Shown: one piece after another, positions 1-6,119 of the stretch
Layout of the letters: each line of letters opens with the position of its first letter
Position numbering within the stretch: the first letter of the stretch is position 1
Assembly (NCBI GenBank): GCA_021809235.1
Contig: JAKBAG010000082.1
Span: 1 to 11,239 of the forward strand
Direction: 5' to 3'
DNA length: 11,239 bases
DNA from: Acidobacteriota bacterium
Lineage (GTDB): Bacteria; Acidobacteriota; Terriglobia; Terriglobales; Acidobacteriaceae
The notes under the pieces: model-generated
What the model was told of the DNA's origin: nothing
Databases searched by the model: none
Seen by the model: only the letters and a program-made list of their open reading frames with translations
Translations under genes and position numbers: made by a program

Positions 1-665
1 AGCAGGGTTCAGCCGTGGCCTTTCTGGACGTGCTGGATGGACCTGCAGCCGCATTGATAGCATCGCTGGCCGCCGCACAGCCTGTGCTCCTCTATCGCCA
101 CTGCGATCTCACCGATGCCAGCCGCATTGCGCCGGTGGTTGCCGACTGCATCCAGGCACTCGGCGGGCTGGATGTGCTGATCAACAACGCTGGGAACGAC
201 CAACGTCACCAGACCATGGAGATCACTCCTGAAGACTGGGACCAGTTGCAGGCCATTAACCTGCGGCAGCAGTTTTTTGTCACGCAGGCAGCTCTGCCGA
301 CGTTACGCCGCTCCGGGGCTGCCTCCATCCTGCACATGAGCTCCATCGCATGGCGCATTCCCTCCACCGGACTTCCGGCCTATGTTGCCGCCAAGGCCGC
401 CATCGTCGGGTTGGCTCGGACACTGGCATTTGAAGAGGGAATCCACAACATTCGGGTCAACAGTATCGAGCCCGGAGCTATTCTTACCGATAAACAGAAG
501 CGGCTCTGGATCACGCCGGAATACAGTGCTGAGATCCTGAGCCGACAGGCCCTCAAGCGCCATCTGGAGCCGGAGGAAGTGGTACGGCTTGCACTTTTCC
601 TCGCATCGGAAGACAGCAGTGCTATCACCGGACAAAGCTACGGAGTTGACGGCGGCTGGGTCTGA
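1..665 (+). CDS. SDR-family oxidoreductase, sugar 1-dehydrogenase-like (5' truncated)
   Basis: This is a classical short-chain dehydrogenase/reductase, likely NAD(P)-dependent and cytoplasmic. The gene runs in from outside the window: the reading frame is open to base 3, and the in-frame codons before the first GTG (base 15) continue a normal SDR beta strand. The GTG is therefore internal, and about 30 N-terminal residues with the TGxxxGIG cofactor motif are missing. Counting from that GTG, NNAG is at 57-60, and the catalytic residues are N82, S110, Y123 and K127 (YVAAK). The C-terminal part, with its KQKRLW motif after the PG turn and the ending DGGWV, resembles the D-xylose/L-arabinose/L-fucose 1-dehydrogenase group, so oxidation of a free sugar to its lactone is a reasonable guess. 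The exact substrate cannot be read from sequence. It stops at TGA 663-665 and faces the next gene; no clear terminator is visible between them. Confidence 0.9.
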   Translation, partial: QGSAVAFLDVLDGPAAALIASLAAAQPVLLYRHCDLTDASRIAPVVADCIQALGGLDVLINNAGNDQRHQTMEITPEDWDQLQAINLRQQFFVTQAALPTLRRSGAASILHMSSIAWRIPSTGLPAYVAAKAAIVGLARTLAFEEGIHNIRVNSIEPGAILTDKQKRLWITPEYSAEILSRQALKRHLEPEEVVRLALFLASEDSSAITGQSYGVDGGWV

Positions 666-732
666 TTGCTCAGGCCGTCTCAGGTCGCGGACAAAATGGC
701 CGTGCTCCAAAGCTGCATGCGAGGAACATTCG

Positions 733-1023
733 TCAGAGCGTAAGCCCCGTGTACGGGATTACAAAAAAGATGGTCAGGGCCAGAAGAATCATCAGATCTG
801 CGTAGAGCAGCAGCAGTACAGCTCCGTGATAAAAGTTCCATTGCTTCTGCATGCAGCGGGCCGTATCCAGTGCAGCCATCGCACAGAGCAGGACTGGCAG
901 AATCAGCCATGGATTCGGCCGCAGGACCGGGAAGCCGGACATTGGAAATCCTGCCGCAAAACATGCCAGCGCAAGCATGGTGCCGCGCACCAGAGATCGC
1001 TGACCTGGATGGAAGATACGCAT
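733..1023 (-). CDS. Small hypothetical membrane protein, three predicted helices
   Basis: This 96-residue protein is mostly hydrophobic, with likely membrane helices near residues 12-28, 38-56 and 67-91. The N-terminus is short and basic (MRIFHPGQRS), and a polar, aromatic segment (QKQWNFYHG) precedes the last helix. I do not recognise a named family. Similar short proteins with a W-x-x-YHG-then-helix pattern seem familiar from Acidobacteriota, but that is an impression. It starts with ATG and has only a weak upstream GGACGG-like ribosome site. It lies 96 bases downstream of the WecG-like gene on the same strand and could be co-transcribed with it. The opposite strand is also open here (589-1029), but that product is charged and low in hydrophobic order, so the minus-strand reading is preferred. 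No function is assigned. Confidence 0.62.
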   Translation of the reverse strand: MRIFHPGQRSLVRGTMLALACFAAGFPMSGFPVLRPNPWLILPVLLCAMAALDTARCMQKQWNFYHGAVLLLLYADLMILLALTIFFVIPYTGLTL

Positions 1024-1119
1024 GGATGACCGTCCATATTCAAGCTAACAGGACTGCCTACCATGCGTATTTCGATTTTTCAGCGTATCCATAAAGCTGC
1101 CGTTGAAAGCTGCAGTGGG

Positions 1120-1917
1120 TCAGTTCTGGACTACGGGCAGCTTTTCTCGGTACTTCAGTAGCATCGGCGCCAGGTGTCGTGCGTCCCAGTATCGCGGCCC
1201 GTAGCGCCGCGGATCGGAGGCAACCCTCCAAAGCCAGCCCATACCGATCTGGTCCACCCAGTGTGGAATCTTCACCTGATCGCCACTCAGAAAACCGATT
1301 GCCGCACCAATGCAGTGAATGGCTGGCTTGTAGCTGAGCTTCTGCTTCAAATACCAGCCAACACGCTCCTGTGTGCCGCCACCAATGGCCATCACAATAT
1401 GTCGCGGTCGCTGCTCCTCGATCTGACGCAGCAGTTCCAGATCGTGAATCTCAGTTCCATACATAGGGGCCAGATAGACCTGATCGTCTCCGACCTCGAT
1501 GCCCTGCTCGTGAAGCCAGCGAACATTCCGTCGGGCACTTGCCTCTGTCGGCATCACCCAGAAGGTGTTGCCGGAAGAGCGAAAATCCTCGTGCTCCAGC
1601 AATGTACGCAGATACTTCAGACCGGAGAGTTTGGGAATGCGCCGACGCTCTACCAGATTCCACAGCCAGACCATCAGGGCGCTGTCAGCAATGGCAAAAT
1701 CTGCTTCGGTCAACGCGCGGCGATACCCGGAATCGGTAGCGAGGTTTTTCAGCGCCGGGGCAGCTGGTACAACTACGAGCCCGCCATCATGAACAGAACG
1801 GCGGACGGCCTCCTCGGCTGTTCCCACATGGAAGCGGACTCCGAGGATGCTCATGTCAGATTTCCGCTGGTTAGGAAGAGCACACGAATCCGATGACTGA
1901 ATCTCTGGGGAAAACAT
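1120..1917 (-). CDS. WecG/TagA/CpsF-family glycosyltransferase (GT26-like)
   Basis: The family transfers a sugar (such as ManNAc or ManNAcA) from a UDP donor to a lipid-linked acceptor at the inner face of the membrane, in surface polysaccharide or teichoic acid synthesis. The 265-residue product has the family layout: an N-terminal beta strand and VVVPAAP segment at 48-54, the conserved acidic motif ADFAIADS at 72-79 (D78 in the place of the family's catalytic Asp), the GGGTQE loop at 179-184 in place of the usual GxPxQE, and the C-terminal WLWRVASDPRRYGPRYW region at 228-244. Two details differ from the classical enzymes: DG is DS, and the usual T/N-containing N-terminal motif has no Thr or Asn. 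The frame is open upstream to a TTG at 1944, but the ATG at 1917 has a good AAGGA site seven bases away and is chosen. The acceptor and donor are unknown. Nearby UDP-sugar genes support an envelope-glycan role. Confidence 0.87.
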   Translation of the reverse strand: MFSPEIQSSDSCALPNQRKSDMSILGVRFHVGTAEEAVRRSVHDGGLVVVPAAPALKNLATDSGYRRALTEADFAIADSALMVWLWNLVERRRIPKLSGLKYLRTLLEHEDFRSSGNTFWVMPTEASARRNVRWLHEQGIEVGDDQVYLAPMYGTEIHDLELLRQIEEQRPRHIVMAIGGGTQERVGWYLKQKLSYKPAIHCIGAAIGFLSGDQVKIPHWVDQIGMGWLWRVASDPRRYGPRYWDARHLAPMLLKYREKLPVVQN

Positions 1918-1924
1918 TGGTCCA

Positions 1925-1930
1925 TCCTTT
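1925..1930 (-). promoter_or_regulatory. Ribosome binding site deciding the glycosyltransferase start
   Basis: Read on the minus strand, AAAGGA lies seven bases before the ATG at 1917. The alternative in-frame TTG at 1944 has no purine-rich site upstream, so the ATG is favoured. Confidence 0.7.
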
Positions 1931-2054
1931 GAGCTGGACTGCAAGGCGCAGTCAGTTCATGTGCGTGCCCGGTATACCTGTCTTTTCTTCCTGCGGTAAT
2001 TCCCGCCGGGAAGTGTGGGCATCCTGTGGATCGTTTCTGACCGATTTACTTCAG

Positions 2055-2639
2055 TTACAAGTGCTTATGAATCTTGCGAAAGTAGTAGGTTGCTCCTATT
2101 GTAAACCCATTCGGGTTCAGGTTGTTGTTGCCGAAGTATTGGTTCCAGAACTGGTACTCGTAATCTGCCCGGACATGGATCGTGTTCCAGATGGGATACT
2201 CCGCTCCAGCGCCAAAAGCTTCCATGAAGAATGTGTCATGGGTGTACAGCGGATCGTTGGAGGGAAATTCAATGTAGCCAACACCGATCAAGCCTTTGAC
2301 ATAAGGACGAAGACGGTAAAAAGATCGCGTCTTGTAGATTGCTCCACCCTTGAAGGAAAGCTGTTGCATTCGCTGCAGGGAGGATGGCTTGCCGAGAAAG
2401 ATGGCCGTTCCTTCCGCCTCAATGCCCAGTCCATGGAAAAGTTCATAGTCTGCCCAGCCGGAAAATCCCAGCATTCTGCGCCCTTGACCATAATCCAGGT
2501 TGTAATCGGAGAAACCGCCACCAACGCCAAGCGGCAGTCCGCTGATCTTTACCGATGGGGCAACCTGTGCGTAGGAGGGTGATCCAAGCATCAGCCCGGC
2601 TGCCATCATCAAGCCTGCAATCCATTGTTTTAGCGACAT
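2055..2639 (-). CDS. Small outer-membrane beta-barrel protein with signal peptide
   Basis: The 194-residue protein begins with a Sec signal peptide: a basic start (MSLKQW), a hydrophobic core at about 7-18, and a likely signal peptidase I site after PSYA at 24. The mature part, about 170 residues, is glycine- and aromatic-rich with the alternating polar/apolar pattern of transmembrane beta strands: GVGGGFSDYNLDYG (38-51), LGFSGWADYELF (57-68), GLGIEAEGTAIFLG (70-83), SFKGGAIYKT (95-104), RPYVKGLIGVGYIEF (111-125), FGAGAEYPI (142-150), HVRADYEYQFW (155-165) and FTIGATYYF (179-187). Eight strands would fit an OmpX/OmpW-size barrel. A final aromatic residue (F187) is followed by a short RKIHKHL tail, unusual because most barrels end on the aromatic. 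The exact role (porin-like, adhesive or structural) cannot be told. A GAGGA site sits close (three bases) to the ATG. Confidence 0.82.
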   Translation of the reverse strand: MSLKQWIAGLMMAAGLMLGSPSYAQVAPSVKISGLPLGVGGGFSDYNLDYGQGRRMLGFSGWADYELFHGLGIEAEGTAIFLGKPSSLQRMQQLSFKGGAIYKTRSFYRLRPYVKGLIGVGYIEFPSNDPLYTHDTFFMEAFGAGAEYPIWNTIHVRADYEYQFWNQYFGNNNLNPNGFTIGATYYFRKIHKHL

Positions 2640-2814
2640 GAATCCTCACTCATGTTTTGGCAGACTCTTCCCCGAGGCTGTATGTGTCTGTATTGTATAT
2701 CGGCTTTTCTTCAATGCAGATGAATCTTCCAATACGATCCGCGGGCGGGGTTCTCCTGTGGACAAGCAGCGATGGAATCAAGCTTGTATACGGACCATAA
2801 GCGGATACTGAAAG
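2640..2814 (-). promoter_or_regulatory. Intergenic region with possible promoter for the beta-barrel gene
   Basis: This 175-base gap separates the HD gene stop from the beta-barrel start, long enough for an independent promoter. On the minus strand a TATACAAT stretch (about 2690-2697 in plus coordinates) makes a plausible -10 box about 50 bases before the start codon. No good -35 box sits at the normal spacing; a TTGAAG lies too close. Nothing else recognisable is present and no reading frame of interest was seen. Confidence 0.3.
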
Positions 2815-3432
2815 CTATTCCAGCCATGGCCCAGCCTCCTGCTGCAGAGCCTGAAGAAACTCCCTCAGAATGGCAATCCTTGCCACAGCCATCCCCCTGG
2901 CTCGCTCCAACTGCAATTTACCGGGCAGGGTAGCCAGCGCCTGTTCCAGCACGGGAACCACATCGCTTACCCGCTGGTAGCGGGTATCCCGGCCAACCTT
3001 CACCAGCGCACGAGTCACCCCGATGGCACCAAGCTGCTCCAGGATGTCGGCATCGCGCAGCACCACGCCTTCCGGAGTTGTCGGCGCGTATCTGGCTTCG
3101 TGGGTGAGAATCGCCGCCCGGACAGCGGCCAGTTTTTCCTCCGGAAATCCCCACTGGCGCAGCAGTCGATCCGTAGATTCCACCGTGTACGGCACATGAT
3201 TCCACCGTGCAAGTTCCTGAGGATCCTGCGGACGATGTCCGGTAAAGACGCCAAGATCATGCATCCAGGCAGCAGCGAACAACACATCGCGGTCAGCTTC
3301 CTGTTCCAGTTCGGGAGCATCGGCCAGCTCCTCCACCAGTCTGGCTAACCGTGGTTGATGGCCGAATTTATCCACCGGCTGTGCCTCTTGCCGGATAAAG
3401 TCCACGATCTGCTCTCGCCAATGAGACACCAT
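2815..3432 (-). CDS. HD-domain metal-dependent phosphohydrolase, uncharacterised
   Basis: The 205-residue cytoplasmic protein shows the HD superfamily metal-binding set: H25 (in FGHQPRLARL), the H58-D59 doublet (WMHDLGVF), H111 (LTHEARY) and an acidic pair D127/D129 in LRDADILEQLG. The RDADILEQLG motif and the HxPxxLA-type first histidine are typical of small YedJ-like HD hydrolases, which as a group act on nucleotides or other phosphate esters. The precise substrate is not predictable. No extra sensor or output domain is present, so a signalling nucleotide role is not indicated. The start is secure: AGGAAGG lies seven bases before the ATG. It is divergently oriented from the UDP-glucose dehydrogenase gene, sharing a 165-base intergenic region, and is followed 175 bases on by the beta-barrel gene. 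Confidence 0.86.
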   Translation of the reverse strand: MVSHWREQIVDFIRQEAQPVDKFGHQPRLARLVEELADAPELEQEADRDVLFAAAWMHDLGVFTGHRPQDPQELARWNHVPYTVESTDRLLRQWGFPEEKLAAVRAAILTHEARYAPTTPEGVVLRDADILEQLGAIGVTRALVKVGRDTRYQRVSDVVPVLEQALATLPGKLQLERARGMAVARIAILREFLQALQQEAGPWLE

Positions 3433-3597
3433 GGTTCAACCTTCCTGCAGCCCAGGATTTGGTTCTTACTTCGCTGCTGCTTTACTCTAACTCAAGAGTT
3501 CGCTATCTCATTGCAATCGGTTCGGTCCTTCGATCGCAACCTGTTTGTGTCGGCACTGCGGCAGGTTCATCCTCCGCCCTAGGAAGGGAGTTTTACC
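3433..3597. promoter_or_regulatory. Divergent intergenic region with inverted repeats
   Basis: This region must hold the promoters for both the HD gene (leftward) and the UDP-sugar pair (rightward). Two inverted repeats are visible: AACTCAAGAGTT at 3489-3500 (five-base arms around AA), and TTGCAATCG (3511-3519) with CGATCGCAA (3531-3539), whose nine-base arms match at eight positions across an 11-base spacer. Either could be an operator for a dimeric regulator. I could not assign a convincing -35/-10 pair for either direction. Confidence 0.4.
3581..3590 (+). promoter_or_regulatory. Strong ribosome binding site for the GTG start of ugd
   Basis: AGGAAGGGAG, a purine-rich Shine-Dalgarno region, ends seven bases before the GTG at 3598. 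It supports that GTG as the real start, since the Rossmann beta strand begins only about ten codons later. Confidence 0.8.
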
Positions 3598-5028
3598 GTG
3601 TCTGTTTCCCCTGCATCCTCTCCTGTCACCATCTGCGTCATCGGTTCCGGCTATGTGGGACTGGTCGCTGCCGTGTGCTTTGCGGAGATGGGGCACCGCG
3701 TGATCTGTGTCGATAACAACGAGGCTAAGGTGGCGCAGTTGCTCCGCGGAGAGGCTCCGATCTACGAGGAATATCTTCCCCAGATGCTGGCCCGGCATGG
3801 GAACAAGGGCGTTACCTTCACCACGAATCTTGCCGAGGGCATCCATCCGGCCGAGGCCGTCTTCATTGCCGTCGGCACACCCCAGGGCAATTCCGGTGCT
3901 GCGGATCTTTCCTATGTGGAGGCTGTCGTCAGCCAGATTGCACAGGTCATGAATGGCTACAAGGTGCTGGTGGAAAAGAGCACTGTTCCTGTCTACACCA
4001 ATGAATGGATCACCCGCTGCATGCACCGCCATGGTGTGGACTCGGATCAGTTCGATGTCGTCTCTAATCCCGAGTTCCTGCGGGAAGGCACGGCAATCAG
4101 TGATTTTCTCCATCCGGACCGTATCGTCGTCGGGGCCAACCATCCGCGATCCGCCGAACTGCTTTCACGCATCTACGCGCCGCTGACCACAGGCAGCTAC
4201 TACGACCAGCCGGATGCACTGCCCGGATCCTGTTCCCGTCAGCAACCTGCCAAAATCGTTGTCACTACAGCCCAGAGCGCGGAGATCATCAAGCACGCCT
4301 CCAATGCTTTTCTCGCCATGAAGATTTCCTTCATCAACGCGGTGGCCAATCTGGCCGAAACCGTCGAAGCGGACATCGAAGACATTGCACTGGGCATGGG
4401 ACTGGATTCGCGCATTGGCCCGCGCTTCCTGCGTGCCGGTCTGGGCTATGGCGGCTCCTGCTTTCCCAAGGATGTGGCCGCTTTCTCCTGGGTTGCCGAA
4501 CAGCACGGCGTCGATTTCCGGCTTCTGCAGGAGGTGCGGCAGATCAACGACCGGCAACTCGAGCTCTTCTTCGACAAAATTCGCTCAGCACTGTGGACGC
4601 TGCGCGGCAAGAAGATTGCCGCACTTGGGCTTGCTTTCAAGGCGGATACGGATGATATTCGCGACTCTCCTGCAATCGCGCTCATCCGTCGCCTGCTGGA
4701 TGCAGGAGTTACTGTTGCCGCCCATGATCCGGCTGCAATGGACTCCGCCAGCCGCCTGCTGCCAGCCGGGGAGCAAATGCGTTACTCCTCCGACCCCTAT
4801 GAGGCGGCAACCGATGCCGATGCCGTTGTGATCCTTACTGAGTGGAAGGAGTTCGCTACCCTCGATCTGCAGCGCCTGAATCGTGCGCTCAAGTTCCCCA
4901 TCCTGATCGACGGGCGCAATCTTTATGATCCGGCTGTCATGGCCAATCATGGATTCACCTACATCAGTGTTGGTCGTCCTGCTGTATATGCATCCACGCA
5001 GGGCCGTCCGCGCAAGCATCCTCTTTAA
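3598..5028 (+). CDS. ugd: UDP-glucose 6-dehydrogenase
   Basis: The enzyme oxidises UDP-glucose to UDP-glucuronate with two NAD+ in the cytoplasm. The 476-residue protein has all three expected domains. The N-terminal NAD domain has GSGYVGL at 16-22, D39 for the ribose (CVDNN), GTPQGN at 93-98 and the EKSTVP loop at 126-131. A central segment carries NPEFLREG at 157-164, the conserved K232 and N236 (IKHASNAFLA), and the catalytic C288 in GYGGSCFPKD. The C-terminal UDP-binding domain has AFKADTDDIRDSP at 346-358 and the LTEWKEF loop at 413-419. Length is somewhat above the usual 430-450, partly from an extra loop at about 198-222 (SYYDQPDALPG and on) just before the K232 helix. A GTG start with a strong ribosome site is used. 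The next gene, 47 bases on, uses its product, so the two are probably one operon. A GDP-mannose dehydrogenase activity is the alternative within the family, but the partner gene argues for UDP-glucose. Confidence 0.95.
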   Translation: MSVSPASSPVTICVIGSGYVGLVAAVCFAEMGHRVICVDNNEAKVAQLLRGEAPIYEEYLPQMLARHGNKGVTFTTNLAEGIHPAEAVFIAVGTPQGNSGAADLSYVEAVVSQIAQVMNGYKVLVEKSTVPVYTNEWITRCMHRHGVDSDQFDVVSNPEFLREGTAISDFLHPDRIVVGANHPRSAELLSRIYAPLTTGSYYDQPDALPGSCSRQQPAKIVVTTAQSAEIIKHASNAFLAMKISFINAVANLAETVEADIEDIALGMGLDSRIGPRFLRAGLGYGGSCFPKDVAAFSWVAEQHGVDFRLLQEVRQINDRQLELFFDKIRSALWTLRGKKIAALGLAFKADTDDIRDSPAIALIRRLLDAGVTVAAHDPAAMDSASRLLPAGEQMRYSSDPYEAATDADAVVILTEWKEFATLDLQRLNRALKFPILIDGRNLYDPAVMANHGFTYISVGRPAVYASTQGRPRKHPL

Positions 5029-5063
5029 CCGGCCTGCGTGCACTCTGCGCAGCATCGTGGAAC

Positions 5064-5069
5064 GGAGAG
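5064..5069 (+). promoter_or_regulatory. Ribosome binding site supporting a TTG start
   Basis: GGAGAG lies six bases before the TTG at 5076. No ATG or GTG occurs in frame near here, and the Rossmann strand ALVTGAAG begins at residue 5, so TTG is the only sensible initiator. Confidence 0.75.
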
Positions 5070-5075
5070 TATCCC

Positions 5076-6008
5076 TTGTCTCATCGTGCACTTGTTACGG
5101 GAGCTGCCGGCTTTCTTGGCTCCCATCTCGTGGATCGTCTCCTAGCCGAAGGATTTTCCGTCATCGGCGTGGACAATTTCTCCACCGGCTCAGCGGCTAA
5201 CCTTGCGCATCTCGCCTCCGAATCACACTTTCAGTTTGAGGAGCGGGATATCTGTGAGCCTTTTGATCCTGGTCCGGTAGACTTCGTCTTTAACTTTGCC
5301 TCTCCAGCCAGCCCGCCGGAGTATCTGCGCCTGGCTTTGGAGACGCTGCACGTCGGCTCCGTCGGAACCGAGAATGCTCTTGCCATCGCACACAAGTATG
5401 GCGCCAGATTTCTCCATGCATCCACCTCCGAGTGCTACGGCGATCCGCTGGTGCACCCGCAGCCAGAGAGCTACTGGGGCAATGTCAACCCGGTCGGTCC
5501 GCGCTCAGTCTACGATGAGGCCAAGCGCTATGCCGAATCTCTGACCATGGCCTGGCATCGCTATCGCGGAGTGAATACGCATCTGGTGCGCATCTTCAAT
5601 ACCTATGGCCCGCGTCTCCATCCTTCCGACGGTCGCGTGATCTCCAACTTCGTCATGCAGGCTCTTCGTAATGAGCCGCTTACCATCTATGGCGATGGTC
5701 TGCAGACACGTAGCTTCTGCTTTGTCTCCGATCTGATTGACGGCATCTACCGGCTCTCCCGCAGCGAGGAGCACATGCCGGTCAATATCGGAAATCCGAC
5801 GGAGTTCACTATTCTGGAGTGTGCCCAGGCAGTGCTGGAAGTGACCGGATCCAGCAGTGTGTTGACATATGCCCCGCTGCCCCAGGACGATCCCACGCGC
5901 CGCCGCCCGGACATCACCCGCGCCCGCACGTTGCTCGGCTGGGAGCCCAAGATCAGCCTGCGTGAGGGGCTGGCGCTCTCGCTCGACTTCTTTCGCTCCC
6001 AGCGTTAA
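5076..6008 (+). CDS. uxs: UDP-glucuronate decarboxylase (UDP-xylose synthase)
   Basis: The product is an extended SDR that converts UDP-glucuronate to UDP-xylose, with transient NAD+ reduction. The 310-residue length is typical of the soluble bacterial enzyme. Visible motifs: TGAAGFLG at 8-15 (NAD pyrophosphate), D33 (VDNFSTG) for the ribose, the hallmark FASPASPPEY at 74-83, STSECYGDP at 116-124 with T117 and catalytic-type E119, the run SYWGNVNPVGPRSVYDEAKR at 132-151 with Y146 and K150, RIFNTYGPR at 172-180, and DDPTRRRPDI at 271-280 carrying the conserved C-terminal arginines. These separate it from dTDP-glucose dehydratases and UDP-glucose epimerases. It follows ugd by 47 bases on the same strand, giving a two-step route from UDP-glucose to UDP-xylose. 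No xylosyltransferase is recognisable inside the window. The gene ends at TAA 6006-6008, inside the left arm of an inverted repeat. Confidence 0.95.
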   Translation: MSHRALVTGAAGFLGSHLVDRLLAEGFSVIGVDNFSTGSAANLAHLASESHFQFEERDICEPFDPGPVDFVFNFASPASPPEYLRLALETLHVGSVGTENALAIAHKYGARFLHASTSECYGDPLVHPQPESYWGNVNPVGPRSVYDEAKRYAESLTMAWHRYRGVNTHLVRIFNTYGPRLHPSDGRVISNFVMQALRNEPLTIYGDGLQTRSFCFVSDLIDGIYRLSRSEEHMPVNIGNPTEFTILECAQAVLEVTGSSSVLTYAPLPQDDPTRRRPDITRARTLLGWEPKISLREGLALSLDFFRSQR

Positions 6009-6119
6009 AGCAGAATCCGCATAGGTATCCCCGGTCCGGTATCTGAGAAGTTGGATTTTTCTTGAGGAAAAATCCAATCTGAGATCGCTGCCGCGGGAGG
6101 CAGTTATGCAGATTCTGCT
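6009..6119. repeat. Nested palindromic element between convergent genes
   Basis: Almost the whole 111-base gap is structured. Outer arms AGCAGAATCCGCATA (6009-6023) and TATGCAGATTCTGCT (6105-6119) are reverse complements at 14 of 15 positions. Inside are a perfect 11-base stem (6051-6061 with 6067-6077), a smaller CTGCC/GGCAG hairpin (6088-6092 with 6099-6103), a tandem CCGGT pair (6031-6040), and a perfect eight-base direct repeat ATCTGAGA at 6041-6048 and 6077-6084. The outer arms start directly at the stop codons of both flanking genes. It may be a dispersed palindromic repeat, a bidirectional 3'-end structure, or both. Confidence 0.75.
6051..6077. terminator. Putative bidirectional hairpin terminator
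   Basis: TTGGATTTTTC (6051-6061) pairs perfectly with GAAAAATCCAA (6067-6077) around a TTGAG loop. It lies between the 3' ends of the uxs-like gene and the permease gene. The T-run is inside the stem rather than after it, so this is not a textbook intrinsic terminator, but a symmetric hairpin here could stop or protect transcripts from both sides. Confidence 0.5.

Noticed and set aside
15..17. GTG as the start of the SDR gene
   Set aside because: The frame stays open upstream and the protein would lack the cofactor-binding glycine motif; the real start is outside the window.
589..1029. Plus-strand open frame of 146 codons overlapping the SDR end
   Set aside because: It starts inside the SDR gene and gives a charged, patternless product; the opposite strand gives a well-formed membrane protein.
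1046..1108. Repeated words GCGTAT and AAAGCTGC in the gap near the glycosyltransferase end
   Set aside because: The repeats are short, occur twice each, and could easily be chance.
1174..1896. Plus-strand open frame of 240 codons
   Set aside because: It is fully antisense to the WecG-like gene, which has family motifs and a good ribosome site; the plus-strand product shows none.
2000..2012. Small hairpin TTCCCGCCGGGAA between the beta-barrel and glycosyltransferase genes
   Set aside because: The five-base arms around a three-base loop have no following T-run on the minus strand; too weak to call a terminator.
1893..2582. Plus-strand open frame of 229 codons
   Set aside because: It is antisense to the beta-barrel gene, whose signal peptide and strand pattern are convincing; this frame has no recognisable feature.
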